In this document: one piece after another, positions 17,585-26,410 of the stretch
Layout: each line of letters opens with the position of its first letter
Numbering within the stretch: position 1 is the stretch's first letter
Program-made: the position numbers and the translations under genes
Assembly (NCBI GenBank): GCA_963742105.1
Contig: CAVUKN010000007.1
Coordinates: forward strand, 372,001 to 436,000
Length of the DNA: 64,000 nt
Reading direction: 5' to 3'
Source of the DNA: Gp6-AA40 sp963742105
Lineage (GTDB): Bacteria > Acidobacteriota > Vicinamibacteria > Vicinamibacterales > UBA2999
The notes under the pieces: generated by a model
Told to the model about the DNA's origin: nothing
Database searches by the model: none
Seen by the model: the letters and a program-made list of their open reading frames with translations, nothing else

Positions 17585-17676
17585 TTGACGGCGCTTTGCG
17601 CGGATGCCTGTTTTCAAGAATCGCCCGTGAAATCGACCCTCTCAAATCGACAGAACCGATAGAAATCCTGCGACTG

Positions 17677-17701
17677 CCCCCAAATTACCCCCAGCAGATC
17701 A
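17677..17701 (+). repeat. Left copy of CCCCCAAATTRCCCCC motif
   Basis: CCCCCAAATTACCCCC followed by AGCAGATCA. A near-identical direct copy (CCCCCAAATTGCCCCC then ATCAGATCA) is at 20370-20394, inside the other end of the island. They may be integrase arm sites or leftover integrase-gene ends; the sequence does not decide. Confidence 0.6.
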
Positions 17702-17715
17702 TCATTCCGTGATGG

Positions 17716-18240
17716 CTATTCTCGACCTTCGGATCGGGCCGCCAGTCTCGGGGTCTGCCGATCGCGAAGCGCGGCCTCCGGCGTCTGACATGTGATGACA
17801 GTCGACGCACGTCCACGCTGCTCTTCGTCCCGCGTTACCAGTGTCGTTCCGTACCGGCGAGCGACGGCGACATAGATGGAGTCGGCACCGCGCAACCGGT
17901 GAGCGGCAGCGAGTTCTGCCGCCTGCCGAGCCATGGTCGACGTCAGAGCCACGATCGTCAAGTGCGGCAGGGCCGCTATCGCGTTCGCGTACTGAACCGC
18001 GCCGGTGCTGTCGTCGCTTGCGCGCGCCACCGCGGATGCGACTTCCGGCCACAGGAGCGTGGGAACGATCAGAGGATCGCCGTGTTCCTGAATCGCTGCG
18101 AGGATCGCCAGGCTCTCAACGTGGCCGTCTTCGTTTGGATTGAAAGCGTTCACGAACACACTGGCGTCAACCGTGTACCTCGGATGCGCGGCAGCCTTCG
18201 TGCGCGACGGCCGGCGGGGCGCCTTCCGAGCGGCGGCCAT
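17716..18240 (-). CDS. PIN-domain toxin (VapC-like)
   Basis: A 174-residue PIN-domain protein. The acidic residues of the nuclease site are present: Asp in YTVDASVFVNAF, Glu in LLWPEVASAVA, and Asp in RGADSIYVAVARRYG and LVTRDEEQ. A basic N-terminal extension of about 20 residues (RKAPRRPSRTKAAAHPR) precedes the domain. VapC toxins cleave tRNA or other RNA when freed from their antitoxin. The ATG at 18240 lies one base after the antitoxin stop, the usual antitoxin-first operon. It is the only cargo pair of the tmRNA island that appears intact. Confidence 0.88.
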   Translation of the reverse strand: MAAARKAPRRPSRTKAAAHPRYTVDASVFVNAFNPNEDGHVESLAILAAIQEHGDPLIVPTLLWPEVASAVARASDDSTGAVQYANAIAALPHLTIVALTSTMARQAAELAAAHRLRGADSIYVAVARRYGTTLVTRDEEQRGRASTVITCQTPEAALRDRQTPRLAARSEGRE

Positions 18241-18241
18241 T

Positions 18242-18544
18242 CTACCGGCGCGTTGCAGAGAGCAGACGGACGCCGCTCACGCCGGGACGAAATCTCCGCT
18301 CAAGACGACGGCCGGCGCGCAGGAAGGCATTCCACGCCGCGGTTCCGTCTTCCGTCCCGTGGGCATCATCAGCATCATCGATGGGAAGGATGATGCCGAC
18401 GGCACGACCCCGATGCGTCAGAATGTACGACGCTCGTCCCTCTCGCACACGACGCACGATCCTCGCGGCGTGGGTTTTCAACTCCCGAACGCCCACCGTC
18501 GCTTTGGTTCGGCTCGGCCCACCGGATCCTGAGTGGTTCCTCAT
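18242..18544 (-). CDS. Phd/YefM-type antitoxin
   Basis: A 100-residue protein. VGVRELKTHAARIVRRVREG then LTHRGRAVGIILPID is the Phd/YefM DNA-binding fold: one strand-helix pair followed by a two-strand hairpin. The C-terminal third (WNAFLRAGRRLERRF) would wrap the toxin. It binds the PIN toxin encoded just downstream and normally represses the operon. The start at 18544 leaves 115 bases of free sequence upstream for a promoter/operator. Confidence 0.85.
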   Translation of the reverse strand: MRNHSGSGGPSRTKATVGVRELKTHAARIVRRVREGRASYILTHRGRAVGIILPIDDADDAHGTEDGTAAWNAFLRAGRRLERRFRPGVSGVRLLSATRR

Positions 18545-18658
18545 GTGACTACATTACGGAGGCTGAGGACGAACGTCAAGTCGGCACGCAATCGCCGCGG
18601 ACGGCGGTCACGACAGCAGATCCGGCCAATCGTCGATCGGTGACGCTATACTCTCGGC

Positions 18659-19188
18659 GTGCGACGGATCGCCAAGCGATCAGGTCGGCTCCCATCGGCG
18701 CCGAAGCTCGGCGCGTTGCCGCCGCGTTACTCGTTCGCACTCCACCGTGGCGAGCGAGACAGGTTCACGAAGTGCCCGCGATGCCACGCGCACACGCGAT
18801 TGCGAAAAATGCCGCTCGTCATCCATGTCGATCATCCGGCCGGCCCGCGGCTGACAATTCTTGGCAAGACGTGCCGCCTCTGTCTCGTGTGCGAGATGCT
18901 CATCGCGCATGAAGCCGACATTTCGCGGCTCCTCATCGCGTCGGGCGTCGTTGCTGAGAGCGGTATCCCGCCTATGTCGTGCTTGGAACCGTCGAACCGC
19001 GCGTCTGGCGGGCCGGGTTGACGCGCGGTGTAACGCTGGAGGCGGTGCGCGCGTCCATGGCCGATTTCGAGCAGTACCTGCGCATCGATCTTACGCCGGG
19101 TGGGTGGTATCGAAACGCGGACGTTGCCGGCAGCGAGAAGATCAACGCCGGCGGCGCGAGTCGTCGCCGGCCGCGACGACAATCATGA
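18659..19188 (+). pseudogene. Zinc-ribbon hypothetical protein, frameshifted
   Basis: Frame one (18659 to about 18950) has FTKCPRCHAHTRLRKMPLVI then KTCRLCLVCEMLIAHEADI, giving two Cys pairs that suggest a zinc ribbon. Frame two resumes at about 18965 as PAYVVLGTVEPRVWRAGL, then ADFEQYLRIDLTPGGWYRN. Read together they make one protein of about 170 residues. A single-base shift between 18945 and 18970 breaks it. The function is unknown. It is cargo of the tmRNA island. Confidence 0.6.
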
Positions 19189-19791
19189 TCGCTTCAAAGT
19201 CGAGGCTCGAGAAGCAGCTCGCGACACTGGTCGCTTTTCCGTCTTAGCGCTGCGACGCTCGATGCGCTCAACGACGTCGCCCACGTAATCGCCGTATCCC
19301 CATCCGATATCGCGCGCGCGATCTCGCACGCGGCTCAGGCGACGAAGCGCGGTCGCTTGGTCGCTCGAAGACAAATCGTCGAACGCATTGTCGATGGCGT
19401 CAAGTTGTCGTTCGAGCGCGGTGAATTACCCTTCGTCGCCGTAGCCGAGATCCGCCGATTGTTCCGTGCCCGCTTCGACGAAAGACAACATCAGATCAGT
19501 GGTACCGGCCGGGTCACCAGTCGCTCGTCGGTAGTGCGCGATCGCTGCGCTCGCGTTGCGGACGCTGATGGGATGGTGGCTGAAGGGATCAGGAAAAATC
19601 GCGCGGACGATGGTACGCCGGTACTGTTCAATCACGGCGGCATCCGCGAGCAGGCGTGACTCGAGAAATCGCCGATTCTCCGGGGCGGCGTTGTACAAAT
19701 CCGCGATCAACTTCAGGAGACCTGCCCGGTCGAACGTGTCCAGCCGCTTCCTGACAGCGGTCCATTGGTTCTTTGCCCGTGGTGCTTTCAT
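19183..19791 (-). pseudogene. DUF6155-like hypothetical protein with in-frame stop
   Basis: One continuous minus-strand frame of 203 codons interrupted by a single TAA at 19426-19428. Before it: WTAVRKRLDTFDRAGLLKLI, IADLYNAAPENRRFLESRLL and HYRRATGDPAGTTDLMLSFV. After it: FTALERQLDAIDNAFDDLSS and DIGWGYGDYVGDVVERIE. The frame does not change across the stop, so this is a nonsense change (for example TAC or TAT to TAA), not an indel. Resemblance to DUF6155 is from memory and moderate. Its start overlaps the stop of the upstream gene by four bases. Confidence 0.6.
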
Positions 19792-20198
19792 GACGGCTGT
19801 CGCTCGAACGCGGTTTTCCAGCGCTTGAGTGGATCGTCGAACACCACCTTGACGGGATCGAAGGAGTCCGGATCGTACAAGCCCGCCGATGTCAGCAACG
19901 AGTCGTGCTCGGGATGCACTGGGTCGGCAATCGCCGCGAGAAAGTCCATAAAACCGTGGACGCCTCCACAGTCCTCAGGCGGGCACCTGCGCGCTCCGGC
20001 GACACATCGTGGGTATGTGACGGACAATTCGATCGGCTGTTCACCTTCGTAGACGAGCGCGTGCTGCCAATCGTCGCCGAAGTCGTAGACATAGAGCGCT
20101 GGCACCCGGTGGTATTGCTGGTGGTTGAAGTAATCGGAGGAATCTTGATCGGCACGAAGATACGCAACGTGGAGGCCGTCGTTGTCGCAGTCGACCAA
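19788..20198 (-). pseudogene. pRiA4b ORF-3-like protein, N-terminally truncated
   Basis: A 136-codon frame with the C-terminal part of the plasmid pRiA4b ORF-3 family: YVYDFGDDWQHALVYEGEQ, then RRCPPEDCGGVHGFMDFLAA and DPDSFDPVKVVFDDPLKRW. The N-terminal half of the family is missing, and an in-frame TAA lies a few codons before the first possible start, so it is probably a fragment. It ends in a four-base overlap with the next gene. The family is common on plasmids and islands; its function is unknown. Confidence 0.65.
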
Positions 20199-20369
20199 CG
20201 GATCGAGCGACGGGACTTAATGATAGTCGGCGGGATCTCGTTCAGAAAGTACGGGAACGTGCTCGTCCACATCGATGGTGGAGGCGGCGGATCGCAAGAC
20301 ATCACGGCATCGAGCGCGCGAAATCAGGCCACAAAACGAATAGGTATGCCGCCAGGTGGAGGCGAGTCA

Positions 20370-20394
20370 CCCCCAAATTGCCCCCATCAGATCA
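20370..20394 (+). repeat. Right copy of CCCCCAAATTRCCCCC motif
   Basis: Direct repeat partner of 17677-17701, located 44 bases from the tmRNA 3' end. Confidence 0.6.
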
Positions 20395-20437
20395 AGGCGC
20401 ACTCGGTAAACGACAGACACACAATGGCTTAGTGATT

Positions 20438-20789
20438 TGGAGGCGGCGGGAGTCGAACCCGCGTCCGAAAGCACGTCGTCGTAGGACTCTACATGCGTGT
20501 CCGCTTCGTTATTGTCGGGCCCGGCATGTGGAAGCGGCTAAGTACCGCCGGGCCTTAGCCTCGGAGAATCTCGCGGGCACGCGCCGAGGCGCCACGTGCC
20601 CACCAGCCTGTTTAATGGCGTTCGACCCCCAACCACCAGGCGAGGCCAGGGCGAACGTCACTGCTTAATTAAGCAGCGAGAGCGTACTGAGTATCCGCAG
20701 TTAACGGATGTTCCGTCAGATTAGCGAGTTAACGGTGCTCGGCATGCATCCCGCGATCTCGCACCCCCGTCGAAGCCAATTTCGCCCCC
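20438..20789 (-). ncRNA. ssrA: tmRNA (ssrA)
   Basis: On the minus strand the 5' end GGGGGCG pairs with CGCCTCC at the 3' end. The canonical TGGCTTCGACGGGGG start and the T-arm GGTTCGACTCCCGCC are both present. The tag frame starts at a GCT resume codon and reads ANLTEHPLTADTQYALAA before TAA TTAAG. The discriminator A is followed by AATC, so CCA is not encoded. About 352 bases long. It rescues stalled ribosomes together with SmpB (not in this window). Its 3' end is the insertion target of the island to the left. Confidence 0.96.
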
Positions 20790-20924
20790 CCGAGGTCTGT
20801 CCGACGTCACGCGATCGTTCGATACGTGACGCAGGACGAGGTCGCTTGCTGACGCGGACGCTCCGTCCGCGCTCATTCATTCTACGGAACCGGTTGACTG
20901 GCAGCAAGTTAGGCCGGTGCGTCG

Positions 20925-20930
20925 TATAAT
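20925..20930 (+). promoter_or_regulatory. -10 box (TATAAT) of transglycosylase gene
   Basis: A perfect TATAAT 12 bases before the ATG at 20943. Transcription would start within a few bases of the codon, giving a nearly leaderless mRNA. TTGACT at 20894-20899 is too far (25 bases) to be its -35 box. Confidence 0.5.
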
Positions 20931-20942
20931 CCTCGACAACGG

Positions 20943-23321
20943 ATGGACCTTGTGAAAGCGTTTGCGGCAATGGTTGTGCTGGCGATCGTCGCCACGTCAA
21001 CCCCGCACGCGCAGGACAGCACGACAGATCAGGTGTCGGCTCCGCCTGCGCCTCGACTCGCTCCCACAGCTCATCCGCCGCTCCCCGCGAATCCCTCGCA
21101 ATACTGGTTCGTCCCCGATCTCGCGGCGCCGCGGCCAGCGACCAGCCGCGCGACGGCAACGGCCGTCGCGAACTTCGTGAAGGCGGTCAATCTGATCGGC
21201 GATCGCGACTACGCCGCCGCGCTGCCGCTGATCGACGGCCCCGCCATCGCGACCACGCCGCTCAACGCGTATGGCTACTACTACTCGGGAGTCGCGCTCA
21301 ACGCCCTGCAGCGGTTGGCCGAGGCCGATGCGGCATTTGCCGCGGCGGATGCGCTCAGGCCGGAGGGTGCGCTCAGTGAGCTGGTGCTCCTGCGGCTCGC
21401 CGACGTCGCTCTCGCGCGCAACGATGCGCGGCGGGCGGTCGACACGCTCCAGCGCCTCAACCCTGAGAAGGCGAACGCCCCCGAGCAGGTGAACCTGATG
21501 GTCGCGCGCGCGGCGGAACGCGCCGGGGATCGTGAAACGGCGCTGCAGACCTACCGTCACCTGTACTACGACTATCCGACGAGCCAGGAAGCCGCGGATG
21601 CTCAGGCCGGGATCGAGCGACTCGAGACGCCCGATCTGATTCCCGGCGACCGCTTCAAGAAGGAGCTGGCTCGGGCCGAGCGTCTGTTTGCCGCCAAGCG
21701 CTGGGCCCAGGCGCGGGCCGCGTTCGATGTGTTGTCACGTGTCGCGCAGGGAGACGACGCCGATCTCGTCGGCCTTCGCGTCGCCGAGTGTGACTACTAC
21801 CTGGATCGCTTCCGTGCGGCCCGCGACGGAGTACAGAAGTATCTCAAGGGAAATCCCCGCGAGGCAGAAGCGCGTTTCTTCTATCTCACCGCGATTCGCG
21901 GGCTCGGCGATCAGTCGACCTACGTCGAACTGGCGCGCAAGTTCGTGGCCGAGTATCCCGACAGTCCGTGGAGCGAGGAGACGCTCAACAACCTCGCCTC
22001 GCACTACATCATCATCGACGACGACGACGCGGCTGATCTGGCCTTCCGGGAGCTGTCGCGACGATTTCCGAAGAGCCGATACACCGAACGCGCCTCATGG
22101 AAAGTTGGGTGGCGGGCGTACCGGACGGGAAACTTCCGCGAGGCTGCCGAGACGTTCGACGGCGCTGCCGCGAATTTCCCCCGCTCCGATTACCGGCCGT
22201 CGTGGTTGTACTGGTCGGGACGATCCCGTGACCAGATGAACGAGGGCGACGTCGCGGTGGCGCGCTACCGCCTCACGATTGCCGACTACGCCAACTCATA
22301 CTATGGGCGGCTCGCGACGGCGGTGCTCCGTGACCGCAACGAACCGACCACTATCCAGACCATCTCGGCGGCGCCGCTCAGCGTCGTGCAGTCGGCGATT
22401 CCGTCAGAACCGTTGATTCGGGAGCTGGGTTCGCTCGAGCTGTACGACACAGCGCTGCGCGAGGTTCAGTACGCGCAGCACGTGTGGGGCAACTCACCGC
22501 AGCTCGAGGCGACGGTCGCGTGGCTTCGCCACAACCAGGGGCTCGGGTTGAGCGGCACGGAGCGGTTCAATGCGATTCGCGGCGCGATCAACACGATGCG
22601 TCGTGCCTATCCGCAATTCCTGGCCGCCGGCGGCGAGAACCTTCCCCCGGAGATCCTGCGGATCATCTATCCCCTTGATTTCTGGCCCCTCATCGTCCGC
22701 GGCGCGTCGCAACACGGTCTGGACCCGTACCTGATGACCGCGCTGATGGCGCAGGAATCGACCTTTACTCCCGAGATCAAATCCTCCGCGAATGCATGGG
22801 GCCTCATGCAGCTGCTGCCGAGCACCGGCAAACGGTATGCGCGGAAGGTCGGGATGACGCGATTCACCACCGGCTCGCTGCAGGATCCCGAAGTCAACGT
22901 CCGCCTCGGCATGCAGTACTTCAAGGACCTGATCGACCGGTTCGGCGGCGATTACTTCGCCATCGCGAGTTACAACGCGGGTGAGAACCGGGTGGCGCAG
23001 TGGCGGGCGGAGAAGCCGGATCTGGCGGAAGACGAGTTCATCGACGATATCCCGTTTCCGGAGACGCAGAACTACGTCAAACGGATTCTCGGGACCGCCG
23101 AGGATTACCGGCGGCTGTACGGCAGCGGCCTGCTCAACCCGAACGACCCGCTGTCGCGCGGCACCGTAATGCCGAGGCCGTCGGTGAAGACGGTCAGGAG
23201 CAGCACGACGACGAAAAAGAGCAGCAGCAGCGCGACGAAAAAGTCGACCGCAAAGAAGGCGCCCGCGAAGGCTTCTGCAAAGAAGGCCCCTGCCAAGCCG
23301 GCGTCGAGCTCCAAGCGCTGA
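20943..23321 (+). CDS. Soluble lytic murein transglycosylase with TPR region
   Basis: A 792-residue protein with a signal peptide (VKAFAAMVVLAIVATSTPHA). About 500 residues of TPR-like helical repeats form a Slt70-type superhelix. The catalytic domain begins near residue 585: Glu605 in LMAQESTFTPEIKSSANAWG, then LMQLLPSTGKRYA, NVRLGMQYFKDLI and FAIASYNAGENRV. It cleaves peptidoglycan glycans in the periplasm, releasing 1,6-anhydro ends. The last ~45 residues are a Lys/Ala/Ser tail (KKAPAKASAKKAPAKPASS), not part of the fold and perhaps binding wall polymer or nucleic acid. GTG 20952 is an alternative start. Confidence 0.93.
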   Translation: MDLVKAFAAMVVLAIVATSTPHAQDSTTDQVSAPPAPRLAPTAHPPLPANPSQYWFVPDLAAPRPATSRATATAVANFVKAVNLIGDRDYAAALPLIDGPAIATTPLNAYGYYYSGVALNALQRLAEADAAFAAADALRPEGALSELVLLRLADVALARNDARRAVDTLQRLNPEKANAPEQVNLMVARAAERAGDRETALQTYRHLYYDYPTSQEAADAQAGIERLETPDLIPGDRFKKELARAERLFAAKRWAQARAAFDVLSRVAQGDDADLVGLRVAECDYYLDRFRAARDGVQKYLKGNPREAEARFFYLTAIRGLGDQSTYVELARKFVAEYPDSPWSEETLNNLASHYIIIDDDDAADLAFRELSRRFPKSRYTERASWKVGWRAYRTGNFREAAETFDGAAANFPRSDYRPSWLYWSGRSRDQMNEGDVAVARYRLTIADYANSYYGRLATAVLRDRNEPTTIQTISAAPLSVVQSAIPSEPLIRELGSLELYDTALREVQYAQHVWGNSPQLEATVAWLRHNQGLGLSGTERFNAIRGAINTMRRAYPQFLAAGGENLPPEILRIIYPLDFWPLIVRGASQHGLDPYLMTALMAQESTFTPEIKSSANAWGLMQLLPSTGKRYARKVGMTRFTTGSLQDPEVNVRLGMQYFKDLIDRFGGDYFAIASYNAGENRVAQWRAEKPDLAEDEFIDDIPFPETQNYVKRILGTAEDYRRLYGSGLLNPNDPLSRGTVMPRPSVKTVRSSTTTKKSSSSATKKSTAKKAPAKASAKKAPAKPASSSKR

Positions 23322-23613
23322 ATCACCCGACTCCGGCCTGACACAGCTGAGGTCGATGGCCTGGGCCTTGTGGATGCCAGCGCAGTTCCGCGCAGTTCGA
23401 ACCTCCGCGACTCGAGCCACACCAGCGGACCCGCTGCTTGCATTCGTGCCGTCGGGACGACCTGGATTCGTGTATTTTCAATCAAGAGGTCCGCACGCCG
23501 CCTCCGCTGCCAGCAGGTGAGGGACGCGCGGATGCGATGCCGGGTGATCGCGAGGGGAGCAGGACGACTGCACCGACGCCCGGGACGTGACGGAAGTTCT
23601 CAGTGGATGTGTG

Positions 23614-24513
23614 ATGTATCAGGCCTTTTGCGGATTGCGCGAGCCGCCGTTCGAATTGACGCCCAACCCGAAATTCCTGTACTTCTCGCCACGGCATCGT
23701 GAGGCGCTGAGCATCCTCGAGTACGGGCTTGCCGCTGCGAAATCGCTGACGGTTTTGCTGGGCGACGTCGGAACCGGTAAGACGACCCTGATCAAGGCAG
23801 CGCTGGAGTCCGAGCGCTGCCGTCACGTGCACTGCATCACCATCAGCAACCCGGCACTGAGGCGGGACGAGTTTCTCACCATCCTGGCCGCTCGGTGCGG
23901 GTTGAGCCCCGACGCGGGACGGTCGAAAGGGGTGCTGCTCGACGAGCTCGAGCGCGTGCTGGCGAGCCGCCGCGAACGTGGTGAGGTCGTGGCGCTGGTG
24001 GTGGACGAGGCCCAGAGTGTCGAGATCGAGCTGCTCGAGGAGATCCGGTTGCTGAGCAACCTCGAGACCGCGAGCGAGAAACTGCTGCCGCTGGTTCTGG
24101 CAGGGCAGCCGGAATTCGCGGAGCGACTCGAGGACCCGAGTCTGCGGCAGGTCAAGCAGCGGATTGCGCTGCGCTGCGAACTGTCACGATTCGAGCTGGC
24201 AGATACCGCGGCCTGCATCGCCCACCGGATTACGATGGCGGGAGGTACGCCGTCCGAGCTGTTTACGCTGGAGGCGGTCACGCTGATCCATGAGATCGCC
24301 CGCGGCATTCCGCGAACGATCAGCGTCCTGTGCGACAACGCCCTGGTCTGCGCGATGGCCCAGGACCGCAAGCCGGTCGACCAGCTCATGGTGCTCGAAG
24401 TTGCGAAGGACCTGAACTTCGCGACGCCGCACCTGCCGCCGGCCGCGCCGCAGGCCGGCGAAAGCTATCTTGCGGTGCCGAACCGATTCTCGTTGTTCCG
24501 CCGCGCCTGGTGA
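23614..24513 (+). CDS. ExeA-like AAA ATPase
   Basis: A 299-residue protein starting MYQAFCGLREPPFELTPNPK, the characteristic ExeA/secretion-ATPase opening. Walker A GDVGTGKTT is at 50-58 and Walker B LVVDEAQ ends at about 134, followed by LEEIRLLSNLET, the sensor region. No C-terminal peptidoglycan-binding domain is present, unlike full ExeA. Relatives serve type II secretion or exopolysaccharide/PEP-CTERM loci; neither is in this window. The convergent fibronectin-repeat surface protein is 43 bases away. ATG 23614 is preferred over a TTG/GTG upstream because the family starts there. Confidence 0.85.
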   Translation: MYQAFCGLREPPFELTPNPKFLYFSPRHREALSILEYGLAAAKSLTVLLGDVGTGKTTLIKAALESERCRHVHCITISNPALRRDEFLTILAARCGLSPDAGRSKGVLLDELERVLASRRERGEVVALVVDEAQSVEIELLEEIRLLSNLETASEKLLPLVLAGQPEFAERLEDPSLRQVKQRIALRCELSRFELADTAACIAHRITMAGGTPSELFTLEAVTLIHEIARGIPRTISVLCDNALVCAMAQDRKPVDQLMVLEVAKDLNFATPHLPPAAPQAGESYLAVPNRFSLFRRAW

Positions 24514-24556
24514 TCGGGGGCCGGGCCATCCGGCCCGGCCACTCCCGCCGCTCGAA

Positions 24557-26410
24557 TCAGTTCTTCTTCTTCTTGACGGTGAACGTCCGTGTCGGGCTCC
24601 ACGGACCATCTCCGGCCGGGCTCGATCCGACAACCGCCCAATTCGCGCTGCCCACCGACAGCGTCACCGCGGGCGTAATCGAACAGGTGGTTCCGGTGGC
24701 GCATCCCAGGGTTGCCGCCGAGTAGACCTGCTGGAGCCGGTTGCCTTGCGCATCGGTCACCGAGAGGAAATACGTCGCCGCGCTTGGAACTGCCGACCAG
24801 CTGAACGTCGGCGTCTGCGAGGTCGTGGTATTGACCGGGGCGAGCTGCGTCGGCGCGGTCGTGGGTATGGGGGAGCTGACAGTGAACGTCCGAGTGGCGC
24901 TCCACGGGCCAGTACCCGCGGCATTGGACGCCACGACGGCCCAACTCGCCGTTCCTGGAGCCAGCGTCACACCGGGCGCGACCGAGCATGTCCCAGTACC
25001 CGCGCCACAGCCGATGGCTGCTGCGGAATAGACTTGCTGGATCACTCCGCTTTGTCGCGTGTCGGTCACACCCAGGTAGTAGCTGGTTGCATTCGGAACC
25101 GCGGACCAGCTGAAGGTTGGCGTTTGCGAGGTCGCGGTATTGACTGGGGCGACCAACGTCGGAGCCGTTGTCGGGAGCGGTGATCCCACGGTGAACGATC
25201 GTGTGGCGCTCCACGGCCCGTCACCGGCGGTATTCGACGCGACCACCGCCCAATTCGCCGTTCCTGGCGCCAGCGACACGGCCGGCGTGACCGAGCACGT
25301 GCCGGTGCCGGCGCCGCATCCGAGGGCCGCTGCCGAATAGACTTGTTTGATCACGCCGCTCTGTCGCGCATCGCTCACACCCAGATAGTAGCTGGTGGCA
25401 TTCGGAACCGCGGACCAGCTGAAAGTTGGCGTCTGCGAGGTCGCGGTATTGACTGGTGCGACCAGGGTCGGAGCCGTGGTCGGGAGCGGTGATCCCACGG
25501 TGAACGATCGTGTGGCGCTCCACGGCCCGTCGCCGGCGGCATTCGACGCGACCACCGCCCAATTCGCCGTTCCTGGCGCCAGCGACACGGCCGGCGTGAT
25601 CGAGCACGTGCCGGTGCCGGCGCCGCATCCGACGGCCGCTGCCGAATAGACTTGTTTGATCACGCCGCTCTGTCGCGCATCGCTCACACCCAGATAGTAG
25701 CTGGTGGCATTCGGAACCGCGGACCAGCTGAAAGTTGGCGTCTGCGAGGTCGCGGTATTGACTGGTGCGACCAGGGTCGGAGCCGTGGTCGGGAGCGGTG
25801 ATCCCACGGTGAATGATCGCGTCGCGCTCCACGGCCCGTCGCCGGCGGCATTCGACGCGAGCACCGCCCAATTCGCCGTTCCTGTCGCCAGGGACACGGT
25901 CGGGGTGATCGAGCATGTGCCGGTGCCGGCGCCGCATCCGACGGCTGCTGCCGAATACACCTGCTGAACGACGCCGCTCTGTCGCGCGTCGCTCACACCG
26001 AGGAAATAGCTGGTCGCATTCGGCACTGCCGACCAGCTGAAGGTCGGTGTCTGCGAGGTCGCGGTGTTGACTGGTGCGACCAGGGTCGGAGCCGTGGTCG
26101 GGAGCGGTGATCCCACGGTGAAGGATCGCGTCGCGCTCCACGGCCCGTCGCCGCCTGAATTCGATGGGACGACGGCCCAACTTGCCGATCCTGTCGCCAG
26201 CGTCGTGGCTGGAGTCACGGCGCAGGTGCCGGTGCCGGCGGAGCATCCAGCCGCTGCCGCAGAGTAGACCTGTTGGACGATCCCGTTCTGTCGCGTGTCG
26301 CTCACACCCAGGAAATAGCTCGTCGCGTTCGGCACCGCCGCCCAGGTGAACGTTGGCGACGGTGACGTCGTCGTTCCGACCGGGGCAACCAGCGTCGGAG
26401 CAGTGAGCGT
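24557..26410 (-). repeat. Six tandem 309-bp coding repeats
   Basis: TGATCCCACGGTGAA recurs at about 25181, 25490, 25799 and 26108, exactly 309 bases apart. The central units are almost identical at the DNA level, while the first and last have diverged. This indicates recent unequal exchange or conversion in the middle of the array. Confidence 0.9.

Larger units (their letters stand above)
17464..20460. mobile_element. Decayed genomic island in the tmRNA gene (ssrA)
   Basis: The 3' end of ssrA at 20438-20460 is repeated in the same direction at 17464-17482 and 17564-17584, which is what site-specific integrases leave when they insert at tmRNA. Between the copies are a VapBC-type pair, three broken genes and a duplicated motif (17677-17701, 20370-20394). 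No integrase gene remains. Three copies suggest two successive insertions or an insertion plus a partial deletion. Type assignment is inference from the repeats; boundaries are the outer edges of the copies. Confidence 0.65.

Noticed and set aside
20279..20290. Fourth copy of the tmRNA end (TGGAGGCGGCGG)
   Set aside because: Only 12 bases match and they lie in GC-rich, probably formerly coding sequence; chance is likely.
24741..26267. Series of plus-strand frames ending VPVPAPHPTAAAE-like
   Set aside because: They are antisense to the 309-bp fibronectin repeats and recur with the same period.
24557..26410. Repeat array considered as a CRISPR
   Set aside because: The period is 309 bases, repeats are coding and there are no short spacers or cas genes. 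No CRISPR array was seen anywhere in the window.
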